From the NCBI RefSeq assembly GCF_947169445.1, contig NZ_CAMVPU010000004.1:65869-129868 (forward strand): DNA of 64,000 nt. The letters run 5' to 3'. Under the pieces are notes generated by a model, which saw only the letters and a list, made by a program, of their open reading frames with translations, was not told where the DNA came from and did not search any database. The translations under genes were made by a program, and so were the position numbers. Source of the stretch: an uncultured Butyrivibrio sp. (GTDB lineage: Bacteria > Bacillota > Clostridia > Lachnospirales > Lachnospiraceae). This document shows, in pieces, positions 51,301 through 58,595 of the stretch (its first letter is position 1; every line of letters starts with the position of its first letter).

Positions 51301-52647
51301 GGCTGTACTGGGCTTGAAAACGTTATATTTCAAGCTAACATAACAACCATTGGAGAAAGTTCGTTCAGAAACTGCACAAACCTTGCTTTGATGAGTTTAC
51401 CAGATAGCCTGACAAGTATTGGCAATTCTGCTTTTTATAGTTGTGAAGCACTAGCTTTAACAAGCTTTCCGGATGGGCTTACTAGCATTGATGAGTACGC
51501 TTTTAACAGTTGTAATGGCCTGACACAGGTAGATCTTTCCAACTGTACAGCTCTTACTAATATTGGCAGTAATGCATTTCAACATTGTCAAAACCTTAAA
51601 AAGATCAGTCTGTCAGGGTTAACAGCTGTCACCGTTGGGGATGATGCATTTGCATACTGCGGAACAGCAAATGAAGGCGAACTTGTTATTGATCTTTCGG
51701 GATGTACAGGCATTGTGGATTTGTCGATAATACGCAGCTCCTATACAGCAAAAAGTATAGATATAAGTGGTACATCCATTACAGTTATTCCAAACAGCAT
51801 ATTTGGATATAACTGGTACTGGCTTGAGAGCGTAGAGCTTCCAGATGGCTTACAGAGTATCGGAGATCACTCTTTTTATAACTGTACAGCCCTTGCAGAG
51901 ATAAATTTTGAAGATCTTACTGCGCTGGAAGAGATAGGTCCAAGCGCCTTTGCTCAGTGCTATCTTTTTGAGACACTCGATTTATCAAATTGCACAAATC
52001 TCACTATAGGACAGAAAGCATTTGAAGATGAGTATAGACTTACGTCCTTGACTTTGCCAGCTGGAGTAACTGTTGGATCACAGACTTTTGCCGATTGCTA
52101 CAATCTTTCTGAAATAGCAGCAACTGGTACAGGAACAATAGCTGAGGATTCATTTGGACTTATGGGACATGTCAATTCTGATATGAATCCACATGCTAAT
52201 TACTTCCTTGATGGCTCATACCATTCAGTAGTTCTTCCAGTAAATACAACACTTACTGGAGATGCAGACTGGTTTGATACTCATGATTTTAAAGCTAATA
52301 GAAGGCTTGTCGGTGATTATACAATTACCCTTCCAATGAGTATTGATCTTACATATGATGGTACGGGTTCATGGGATATTGGATATGAAGTGGAGAATAA
52401 TACAAATGACTGGCCTGTTACTGTAAGACCAAGGGATACCAATAATGTCTCAGTGAGCTATCTTTCACTCGTCAGCGAGGATAACAGCAGATTACATCTT
52501 AGTTTCCCAAGCGACTGGTTTGACGGTACAAGTTATGATACAGGCGATAATGAAGGAACGCTTACATTATCTACCAACCAGACATTCACACAAGAAAAGA
52601 CCTATACAGGATCACTTACATTCCAGGCGGGAATTTATGTAGATTAA
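48355..52647 (+). CDS. BspA-type leucine-rich repeat surface protein
   Basis: This 1430-residue protein has a signal peptide (MKLKKTLAIILSSALAATCI, cleavage after VMAM). A long Glu/Asp/Lys/Ser-rich arm follows (about 35-145), then beta domains (about 150-460, with FTGWFILGEDGEF-type bacterial repeats). More than 20 LRR_5/BspA repeats follow (about 475-1290), each with I..(Y/H/D)AF..C and SLP/IP motifs. A C-terminal beta domain similar to the protein at 32770 completes it. BspA proteins mediate adhesion to host or to other bacteria. No sortase or membrane anchor is seen. An alternative ATG at 48328 would add nine residues. Confidence 0.85.
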   Translation: MKLKKTLAIILSSALAATCIPHGVMAMDNAAELISVEEESTEKEQDVDEDAVIIVTEDSAELVEKVDEPTKADTKEDSEQEEELSEDKPASDMEIGDSKSTSDEKKDEMAEDAADKETEEKTAEPDAESKEDRVEEELMVELLEMPSEQADYIEENYGDKVLDMYDICVPEDTEFPVTISFDADVVDDQEVMLYHFTGSDWEEIVPDEVDDGKITATFNSLSPVAVVDMTDEPVEYTFTYAVMEGCEEMGSVSAYIDVVTSLEDTKTITAEPAENYDFTGWFILGEDGEFTLVSEEADMIPDELSDKTFYAAFERGYDDQELSVEADGHRITATGYMPKGAVLSAEKINYTESYEELINEETGETDTKFVVYDAFDITITVDGDVWQPIDDETSVKIEISGIEIPEENDAEAIDIQVHRIADDESEATELEATIEEDTVTFETEHFTVFTIGSNTYDSVNATDSWDLSKDQDGSIMAYFFEDEKKLVITGSGQMKDFWFSSPFSSAVSNKDVTVEWVDADGITNIGGSLFYSKKCTITSLPSSITSIDHYAFDNCKNCVITEIPESVETIGDYAFCGTGITTLTIHGNCKTIGTWAFQTCYLESLTLEEGIESIGDSAFNANRSEGWLGMTELVIPDSVTTISNGAFGYNRGITKISGGNGITSLGTNVFVVGQFATTVNTTLITDNDVLKDYDWVGDKRIVSIPKIITIDGTDYDVTDAQGWDISYVGNGGLMAYYLEDDNILIISGAGSMKDYVYNSSFGGETSPIKDLTGYSVLWDDKGIYDIGDYFFAAYEYDVDNTMTIDSLPSGIVNIGQHAFAGCVNFNLEIPDTVTDIGLYAFADCSALTIDHLPDGLTNLGSQAFTRCDSITSMTLPANITTVPYMLFQHCQNLETVTLANGTTEIEGFAFSYCEKLQTVNNMDQLEEIGDSTFRGCASLQISELPATLTSLGEYAFSGCTSITEMDLSSATGLSSIPAGVLSGCTGLENVIFQANITTIGESSFRNCTNLALMSLPDSLTSIGNSAFYSCEALALTSFPDGLTSIDEYAFNSCNGLTQVDLSNCTALTNIGSNAFQHCQNLKKISLSGLTAVTVGDDAFAYCGTANEGELVIDLSGCTGIVDLSIIRSSYTAKSIDISGTSITVIPNSIFGYNWYWLESVELPDGLQSIGDHSFYNCTALAEINFEDLTALEEIGPSAFAQCYLFETLDLSNCTNLTIGQKAFEDEYRLTSLTLPAGVTVGSQTFADCYNLSEIAATGTGTIAEDSFGLMGHVNSDMNPHANYFLDGSYHSVVLPVNTTLTGDADWFDTHDFKANRRLVGDYTITLPMSIDLTYDGTGSWDIGYEVENNTNDWPVTVRPRDTNNVSVSYLSLVSEDNSRLHLSFPSDWFDGTSYDTGDNEGTLTLSTNQTFTQEKTYTGSLTFQAGIYVD

Positions 52648-52657
52648 CAGTTTATAG

Positions 52658-52685
52658 CCCTTGCTGATAACTTGGCAGGGGTTTT
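52658..52685 (+). terminator. Terminator after the BspA-repeat gene
   Basis: A 7-bp stem CCCTTGC with GCAGGGG (one T-G pair), followed by TTTTCTG, 11 bases after the stop. Confidence 0.7.
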
Positions 52686-52701
52686 CTGTTGTCTAAAATA
52701 G

Positions 52702-52788
52702 TACAAGCTATATACTGCCTCACTAAATTATACAAGCTATATGCTGCCTCAAATTGCACAGATTATATGGTGCCTAAATTTGCACAGG
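52702..52788 (+). repeat. Degenerate tandem repeat leading into site L
   Basis: Three consecutive units of 24-27 bases: TACAAGCTATATACTGCCTC (52702), TACAAGCTATATGCTGCCTC (52731) and GCACAGATTATATGGTGCCT (52756), followed at 52782 by the GCACAGG of site L. Starts are 29, 25 and 26 bases apart. The first six bases evolve from TACAAG to GCACAG, so the array looks like a series of copies of the upstream half of the regulatory motif. Confidence 0.6.
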
Positions 52789-52811
52789 CTTTGCCTTGTC
52801 AGTTCGTAATA
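52782..52811 (+). promoter_or_regulatory. CGTAATA-type regulatory site L
   Basis: GCACAGG at 52782-52788, 16 bases, then CGTAATA at 52805-52811. Full match, 37 bases before the gene at 52848. Confidence 0.7.
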
Positions 52812-52847
52812 TTCATAGAGAACAAAACCTTTTGAAAGGATGTAAAC

Positions 52848-54002
52848 ATGTTGAATTCAAGTTTATTGTCAATTTTGGCAACGGGAGTAGTCGAAACAGA
52901 AGCAGTGAAAGGTACAGGGCAATTTGACAGACTGGTTTACTGGATCGAGACTTCTGATCTGTTTAAGAAATACATATCGACTTGGGCAGCCCCGCTTAAC
53001 AACGCTTCATTTGATGCGGTGCTGCTTATTGTTCTGTTTTTTATCCTTATCTGGACTGTATATGGAATCATCATGAATATCATTTACCATCGCAAGGTAA
53101 AAGCTGATCAGGAACGCATCCGCAGAGAACGTGATGAGTATATGAAATGGCTTAAGGAAAGTGGCGCAGCTGGGGCTCCGGTAATGTCATTTGATGAATG
53201 GCGGGCAAGAAAAGATTCTGAAGGCAAGCAACTTACACCCGAACAAAAAGCAGTTGTTGAAAACTACAATGCGGTCAAGGATGAAGTTAAAGATACAGCC
53301 ATCGGAAAGCTTAATAACATTACCCGGACTCTTAAGGAACGAAAAGAAGACAGGGATCTCGATAAAGAGCTTGATATGCGCGAAAAGGAAGAGGCTGCCC
53401 GAAAGAAAGCCCAGGAAGAGGAAGAAAAGAGGCTTGCAGCACTTAAAGAGGAGCCTAAACAGGAGACACAGACGATTGAGCAGGCAATGATGCCAAAGCC
53501 TGTTGTTACTCAGGCAGATGCTATCAGGCAGAAGTATTCAAATGAGCACGCAGCTACAGAGCTTGTAGATATCCCAGAAGAGAAGCAGGTATCTATAGCT
53601 GAAAGCTCAATTGTAAAGGAAGTAGAAGTGCCCCAAAGGGTTTCTTCTGAGGCACCAGCTGAAAAGGTGGATGTTCAGAAGCTCCTTGAGGAAAAGACAG
53701 CGGAGACTGGTTCTGATAATTCCGGCATGCAGCCCGGGTTTGCAAATATAATTGATAATCTCAAAGCCAAGAAAGCACAGGAAGAAAAGGCAAGGGCAAT
53801 TGAGAATGCGGCCCAGGAAGCAACCGAACAGAACCTTAAAAAGCTTCAGGCTGAACTTGAAGGAGCGATTACAGCTGATAAAACAGCTGTAAAAACAGAA
53901 AACAGCGCATCGAAAGAGGATAAAGAACTTTCGGCAGCTATGCAGGCGGCTTTAAGAGCAAGGGAAAAAGAAAGATTGAAGATGGAAAGGAGACACAAAT
54001 AA
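52848..54002 (+). CDS. Single-pass membrane protein with long coiled coil
   Basis: This 384-residue protein starts MLNSSLLSILATGVVETEAV, with one membrane helix at about 55-78 and a long cytoplasmic part. Residues 80-205 are strongly charged and helical (RERDEYMKWLKESG, KERKEDRDLDKELDMREK, then KKAQEEEEKRL), a likely coiled coil. The rest is a Glu/Lys/Ala-rich flexible tail with further short helices. It could tether cytoplasmic partners to the membrane. It starts an operon under site L, and its last base is shared with the next gene's start (TAATG). Confidence 0.65.
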   Translation: MLNSSLLSILATGVVETEAVKGTGQFDRLVYWIETSDLFKKYISTWAAPLNNASFDAVLLIVLFFILIWTVYGIIMNIIYHRKVKADQERIRRERDEYMKWLKESGAAGAPVMSFDEWRARKDSEGKQLTPEQKAVVENYNAVKDEVKDTAIGKLNNITRTLKERKEDRDLDKELDMREKEEAARKKAQEEEEKRLAALKEEPKQETQTIEQAMMPKPVVTQADAIRQKYSNEHAATELVDIPEEKQVSIAESSIVKEVEVPQRVSSEAPAEKVDVQKLLEEKTAETGSDNSGMQPGFANIIDNLKAKKAQEEKARAIENAAQEATEQNLKKLQAELEGAITADKTAVKTENSASKEDKELSAAMQAALRAREKERLKMERRHK

Positions 54003-54265
54003 TGGCAATTACAAAATTTCAGAGAGAACTTATCAGAGACACTATCAAGGAGAACAAGACTGTTAATGCACATGAGCTCGTATACCTGGTATCAGACCAG
54101 CTTGTAGACCGCTATGAGGATGAATACCTGGAGAGCCAGCTTAAAAAGGTAGGGCTTGAAACAACAAAGCATATCCGCACTGCTGTTGATGAGTATCTGG
54201 CAAAACATAAGAAACAGCTTGAAAAAGAGGGCTTAATGTATGGATCTGCAGGAGCTGCTAAATAA
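54002..54265 (+). CDS. Hypothetical 87-residue helical protein
   Basis: A small helical protein beginning MAITKFQRELIRDTIKENKT. The pattern of helix, short turn and helix (HELVYLVSDQLVDRYEDEYL then KKVGLETTKHIRTAVDEYLA) suggests a DNA-binding or adaptor role, but no family is recognised. It overlaps the preceding gene by one base and the following gene by 26 bases, a tight translational coupling. The three encoded proteins probably work together. Confidence 0.6.
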   Translation: MAITKFQRELIRDTIKENKTVNAHELVYLVSDQLVDRYEDEYLESQLKKVGLETTKHIRTAVDEYLAKHKKQLEKEGLMYGSAGAAK

Positions 54266-55427
54266 TAGGAATACTGTCATAGAGGAGATCTTTAATAAAA
54301 AGAATGAGACCAGAGCCTTTTTGCACGCAGTATCATCCCTGTGGCGTCACTCCCCTGACAATATCCTTATCATTTATTCTCAGAATAAGGGCGCGTCATG
54401 CGTTGCTGGGCGGAAAGCATTTGAAAATCTTGGGTTTAAGGTACGGGCGGGCGAAAGGCCAGTATATATATTGAACACTGTAGTAAGATGTACCGACCCC
54501 GGCAGGTATGTTTATGATGACGCGGGCGAAAGCATAATGCTCAAAGAAGGTGTACCGCAGTATTATCCCGAACCGGTCTATGAATCGGAATACTCAGCTG
54601 TGCCAGCCTTTGATATCAGTCAGCTTGAAGGGCAGGTCGAGGTAACACAAGAAGGAAGACCTGATGTAGACAAGCTCTGCGAAAATGCGGGCGTGCCCAT
54701 AATGGAATGTGACAGGTTTCCGGCAGAATGGAACTATTACAATTCTTATTATGATGAGGGCGATAAAAAGATAATGCTCCTAAAATCTGCCAAGAATGAC
54801 GCGCGGGTATCTGCTGTTATCAGGGCATATATCCAGTTCACTATGTCAGGAGATAACATGCAGGACATTACACCCGGGACGAAGGATGTGCATGAGATAA
54901 AAAGCCGTGAAAACGCGGCAGAACTTATCTGCTACTGTATAGAAGCTCATTATGGTATCAAACCGACAGCTAAGAATGTCAGCCTGATCATGCAGAATGC
55001 CAGGGAAGACCTGCCGGAATTTGTAGACAGGTATGAGTTCTTATCCGATGTTTGTCTGTATGTTCAGAGGATCCTCCAGGATCTTGAAGGATACCCACTG
55101 ACGGTTGAAGAGACCAATATACTCAACTGTCTTATGACAACTGATGACCCGAACCTGCTCCTTGCTACTTACATGAGAATGGACAATCAGGAAAAAGTGG
55201 AAGACAGGATAAAGGCAGTAATAGCACGGGTATTTGAACAGCTCATCGGGCCCGTCAGTGAATCGGAACTGACAGCCATCTATGAAGACAGGATCCATAA
55301 ACAGATATTCACATATCCGCCGTATATGATAAATGTAGACCCGCCGGTACTCTCAAAGACCGGCACAACCAGGACAAGCATCTTCAGCTTAAACGGGATG
55401 CTGCAGGCTGGAATAATAGAAAGGTAG
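54240..55427 (+). CDS. LtrC/ArdC-like antirestriction-type protein
   Basis: This 395-residue protein resembles the LtrC/ArdC group of conjugative elements. Its first 95 residues match the ArdC N-terminal domain: HAVSSLWRHSPDNILIIYSQ, then GRKAFENLGFKVRAGERPVY. A later segment (SRENAAELICYCIEAHYGIK then FVDRYEFLSDVCLYVQRIL) is like the LtrC middle region. The metallopeptidase HExxH of full ArdC proteins is missing. ArdC-type proteins protect incoming single-stranded DNA from host restriction. The last 120 residues are unassigned. It overlaps the upstream gene by 26 bases. Confidence 0.65.
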   Translation: MDLQELLNNRNTVIEEIFNKKNETRAFLHAVSSLWRHSPDNILIIYSQNKGASCVAGRKAFENLGFKVRAGERPVYILNTVVRCTDPGRYVYDDAGESIMLKEGVPQYYPEPVYESEYSAVPAFDISQLEGQVEVTQEGRPDVDKLCENAGVPIMECDRFPAEWNYYNSYYDEGDKKIMLLKSAKNDARVSAVIRAYIQFTMSGDNMQDITPGTKDVHEIKSRENAAELICYCIEAHYGIKPTAKNVSLIMQNAREDLPEFVDRYEFLSDVCLYVQRILQDLEGYPLTVEETNILNCLMTTDDPNLLLATYMRMDNQEKVEDRIKAVIARVFEQLIGPVSESELTAIYEDRIHKQIFTYPPYMINVDPPVLSKTGTTRTSIFSLNGMLQAGIIER

Positions 55428-55435
55428 GTTTATTT

Positions 55436-55912
55436 ATGAAAGCACAAGAGGTTTTTAAGGCAGCCTGCGGCAAGGACATCCTTGACGAAAACAAGGCTGT
55501 TGTAAAGGTTCAGACAGAATATATCGGAAGAAATGACCTGGAACAGACAGAAGTAGACAGCCTTGATATGGATAATCCGATAGTCGAGATCCATCAGAAC
55601 GCAAGGCTTACGCTGGTAAATCTTATATTTGAGGATACTGACGATACGGATCTTCTTTACCTGTCAGATATGGTAAAGAAATTCCAGACATCGGCAAATT
55701 CCATGGATGACGAGAAGACCCCCGGAATATCATTAACAATCATGCCAAAGGAGATCGAGGGCAGCTTTATCCATGGGGTATCCGGGATTGCCCTTTTGCA
55801 GGCAAGCAGGGTGAAGACAGGCTTTGATACAGTATCTTTTGTATTTACAAATGACTGTATTCATGCCTATATGCTGGATGCGGATAAAATCGAGGACGAA
55901 GTAGAGGATTGA
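55436..55912 (+). CDS. Hypothetical 158-residue protein
   Basis: A soluble, acidic protein beginning MKAQEVFKAACGKDILDENK and ending KIEDEVED. It alternates strands and short helices (VEIHQNARLTLVNLIFEDTD, SFIHGVSGIALLQASRV, VSFVFTNDCIHAYML) like a small alpha/beta sandwich. No motif is recognised. It starts eight bases after the LtrC-like gene and belongs to the same operon. Function unknown. Confidence 0.6.
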   Translation: MKAQEVFKAACGKDILDENKAVVKVQTEYIGRNDLEQTEVDSLDMDNPIVEIHQNARLTLVNLIFEDTDDTDLLYLSDMVKKFQTSANSMDDEKTPGISLTIMPKEIEGSFIHGVSGIALLQASRVKTGFDTVSFVFTNDCIHAYMLDADKIEDEVED

Positions 55913-55973
55913 GAAGCGGAAGCGTCTCTGATAAAATCTTTTTGTGGGGAATATTAAGCCATAAGGAGTACAG

Positions 55974-56897
55974 ATGATGCCGGTTACAATAATCCGTGGG
56001 AATATCTTCAAGATCGAATGTGACGCTGTTATAAGTCCAAATAACGGGCGGGCAATTAGTAATATTATAAATATTGATATTTCTAATTCTGCTACTGCAG
56101 AAGACGTTGGAAACTGGTACAAGAAGTCTTTTCTTATGGCCAGGCAACGCGATCTACAAACTATAGCTCTTCCGGTGATCTGCCCGGATGGGAGCGGCTT
56201 ATCCCAGGAAGAATGCGTAAGGATTGTTCTTGATGAAGCTGCCGGCAACCTGCGGCGCGGTACGCGGGCATATCTGGTCATACCGCCGGACGAAAACAGG
56301 AATACAGCAGGAGAGCTTGATAAGTATATCAGTAAAAAGTATATCCATCAGGAACTGCCTTATGGTGCTTTAGAAGCGGCGTCTGACCAGTCAATCCCTG
56401 GGATCAAGAAGGCTCCGAAGTTTGAAGGTTTTAAAAACCGTTTCAGAAGAAAGGAAAATGCTCAGGCTCCAACCTGCAGTGTTGAACACACTTATATAGC
56501 TGATGAAGAACCTTTCAATGATCTTGCTGACAGGCTTGACGATCGCATAGGGCATATGTCGGATTCTTTCTCCGAATACCTGATGTATCTTATCTCAAGT
56601 AAAGACAAAACTGCTTCAGAAGTATATAAAAAGGCCATCATTGATAAAAAGCTGTTTTCAAAGATAAAGAATAACCCAAACTACCATCCTAATAAGATGA
56701 CAGCAATGTGTCTGTGCATCGGAGCAGAGCTTAACATGGATGAAGCAAGAGATCTTCTTTCCAGGGCAGGATATGCGCTTTCGCCCTGCGACAAGACTGA
56801 TGTTATCTTCTCATTCTTTATAGAAAATGAAATATATGACATGATCGAACTGGACATACAGCTTGAAGAGCATGGACTAAAATGCCTTATATCATGA
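55974..56897 (+). CDS. Reduced macrodomain protein with the usual C-terminal helical domain
   Basis: This 307-residue protein begins like a macrodomain (MPVTIIRGNIFKIECDAVIS then PNN) and resumes with AMARQRDLQTIALPV-like strand and EECVRIVLDEAAGNLRRG. The glycine-rich loop GGGV..AI and about 70 residues after NAAN are absent; in their place lies GRAISNIINIDISNS, encoded by an AT-rich 19-mer. ADP-ribose binding is therefore doubtful. Residues 208-305 match the C-terminal domain often joined to Clostridial macrodomains (SEVYKKAIIDKKLFSKIKNN, DEARDLLSRAGYALSPCDK). AAGGAG lies five bases before the ATG. A terminator follows. Confidence 0.7.
   Translation: MMPVTIIRGNIFKIECDAVISPNNGRAISNIINIDISNSATAEDVGNWYKKSFLMARQRDLQTIALPVICPDGSGLSQEECVRIVLDEAAGNLRRGTRAYLVIPPDENRNTAGELDKYISKKYIHQELPYGALEAASDQSIPGIKKAPKFEGFKNRFRRKENAQAPTCSVEHTYIADEEPFNDLADRLDDRIGHMSDSFSEYLMYLISSKDKTASEVYKKAIIDKKLFSKIKNNPNYHPNKMTAMCLCIGAELNMDEARDLLSRAGYALSPCDKTDVIFSFFIENEIYDMIELDIQLEEHGLKCLIS
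56064..56082. repeat. AT-rich partition-type 19-mer inside a gene
   Basis: ATTATAAATATTGATATTT, identical to 23106-23124 and similar to the AT-rich tract beside parA. It lies in frame inside the macrodomain gene exactly where the domain core is missing. Confidence 0.5.
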
Positions 56898-56906
56898 CTT
56901 TCTTAG

Positions 56907-56935
56907 GGTCGCCGCTACGGCGACCTTATTTTTAT
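56907..56935 (+). terminator. Terminator after the macrodomain gene
   Basis: A perfect 7-bp GC-rich stem GGTCGCC with GGCGACC (loop GCTAC), followed by TTATTTTTAT, 10 bases after the stop. Confidence 0.9.
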
Positions 56936-57004
56936 CTCTGGATGGTAAACTGACATCAACAAATAACCAGCCGGCCAGAAGATAAGAAAGAGAGGACAAA
57001 AGTC

Positions 57005-57685
57005 ATGAAAAATAACGCAACAGAGATTGTTTATATCCTAGACAGATCAGGGTCCATGAGAGGGCTTGAAGCAGATACCATAGGCGGTTTTAATTCCATG
57101 ATGAACAAACAGAAAGAAACCGGCGAAAATGCCATTGTTACTACAGTGCTGTTTGACGATGCCTATGAAGTTCTGCATGACAGGGTATCCCTTGAATCTG
57201 TGGGAGAAATGACAGAGAAGCAGTACTACGTCAGGGGATGCACGGCGCTTCTTGATGCTGTAGGCGAAACAATCCATCATATTGTAGCTATTCACAAGAG
57301 CACTCCTAAAGAGGAACTTCCTAAAAAAACTATATTTATCATCACCACAGATGGTATGGAGAATGCAAGCGTAAAATATTCATACGACAAGGTAAAGAAA
57401 ATGGTCAAAAAGCAGCAGAACAAGCGCGGCTGGGAATTTGTCTTTATCGGTGCGAATATTGATTCTTATGCAGAATCTGAAAAGCTTGGAGTTAAAAAGA
57501 ACAGGACGGTCAACTATGTACATGATGAAGTGGGAACAAAAAAGGTATATGCCGGCGTGACTCATATGCTATGCAATGCAATGCGGGCTGATGATGACTG
57601 TGAATACACATGCCTTGATACTTCTAACTGGGCAAATGGTATCAAGGATGATTTTAAACAGCGCGGAAGAAGGAGCTGTACATGA
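57005..57685 (+). CDS. von Willebrand factor A domain protein
   Basis: This 226-residue protein is almost entirely a vWA domain. The metal-binding MIDAS motif DRSGSM lies at 13-18, a Thr in RGCTALLDAVG supplies the second site, and TTDGMENAS the third. There is no signal peptide, so it acts in the cytoplasm. Stand-alone vWA proteins often serve as scaffold or chaperone subunits. GAGAGG lies upstream of the ATG. It sits between two terminated units, and a short 18-codon ORF overlaps its stop. Confidence 0.92.
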   Translation: MKNNATEIVYILDRSGSMRGLEADTIGGFNSMMNKQKETGENAIVTTVLFDDAYEVLHDRVSLESVGEMTEKQYYVRGCTALLDAVGETIHHIVAIHKSTPKEELPKKTIFIITTDGMENASVKYSYDKVKKMVKKQQNKRGWEFVFIGANIDSYAESEKLGVKKNRTVNYVHDEVGTKKVYAGVTHMLCNAMRADDDCEYTCLDTSNWANGIKDDFKQRGRRSCT

Positions 57686-57792
57686 AATCTTTATACAAAG
57701 TTTACGATTTGACAATAATAGAATCTGGTAAGAACTGATATACTGATTAATGCCAAATGGCAGATTGAGCTACATATGAGAGGATGATGAAT

Positions 57793-58542
57793 ATGAGAAG
57801 ATACCGGTTATTATCGTTGATTATTGCAACTTTAATGCTGCTGCTTTACCCAGTAAATGTTTATGCAGCGCCCAAGACCATGAGCGACGGACAGACCTTC
57901 GACGCCGAGTTTTATGCAGAAAAATATCCAGATGTTAAGGCTGCATATGGAAATGATGAAGCAAAGCTGTATGAGCATTATCTCAGCTTTGGTAAGGCTG
58001 AAGGAAGGCTCCCGTATGCCGCTGCTGCGGGTGATACTGCGCCCAAGACCAATGATCTTGTGATAGGAAACATTGATGAAACCGCTGAAAAACAGGCGGA
58101 GATGCAGGCTGGATATAACGCGTTGCCTCAGAATGTGAAAAACTTTTACAATAATAAAAACATAAAGATATATGCAGCAACAAGGGATTATATAGGGACA
58201 GTCAATACCAGAAAGAGTCTTGGATATACTTCAATGACCTGGAGTGACAGTGGAAATCTTCTCGAAGCAAATGTATATGTATGTGGAAGCGCGAACTCAT
58301 TTATGCCGCCCAGATATACAATGTATCATGAACTGGGGCATATACTGGATTACGGAAAACGTTATTCCTCCAATTGGGATGGCTGGACCGAGATGCAGCC
58401 ATACAGCCCAACACAGGTATATAGTGCCGGAGAGGCTTTTGCAGAGGCTTTTGCGGGATACTTTGAAAGACCTGAGAAGCTGAAAAAGACAGCACCTAAT
58501 GCCTATACATATATCGAAAATATCATTGTGAATATGAAATAA
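57793..58542 (+). CDS. Secreted ATLF-like metallopeptidase with an N-terminal repeat module
   Basis: This 249-residue protein has a signal peptide (MRRYRLLSLIIATLMLLLYP, cleavage after VYA near 25) and one copy of a surface module common in Lachnospiraceae (FDAEFYAEKYPDVKAAYGND then HYLSFGKAEGR, about 36-75). A lethal factor-like peptidase domain follows, with HELGH at 179-183 followed by ILD, and GEAFAEAFAGYF (213-224) as third-ligand helix. It resembles the peptidase at 22373. The target is unknown. I chose the ATG at 57793 because GAGAGG lies nine bases upstream. Confidence 0.78.
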   Translation: MRRYRLLSLIIATLMLLLYPVNVYAAPKTMSDGQTFDAEFYAEKYPDVKAAYGNDEAKLYEHYLSFGKAEGRLPYAAAAGDTAPKTNDLVIGNIDETAEKQAEMQAGYNALPQNVKNFYNNKNIKIYAATRDYIGTVNTRKSLGYTSMTWSDSGNLLEANVYVCGSANSFMPPRYTMYHELGHILDYGKRYSSNWDGWTEMQPYSPTQVYSAGEAFAEAFAGYFERPEKLKKTAPNAYTYIENIIVNMK

Positions 58543-58595
58543 ATTCACAGGTTATGGCATCATAACTAAATTGAATAGCGATCTAAATTACTGTA

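Noticed and set aside
57682..57738. 18-codon ORF (MKSLYKVYDLTIIESGKN) overlapping the vWA gene stop with GGAG upstream
   Set aside because: Well placed for translation but too short to support as a gene. It may be the remnant of a lost downstream gene.
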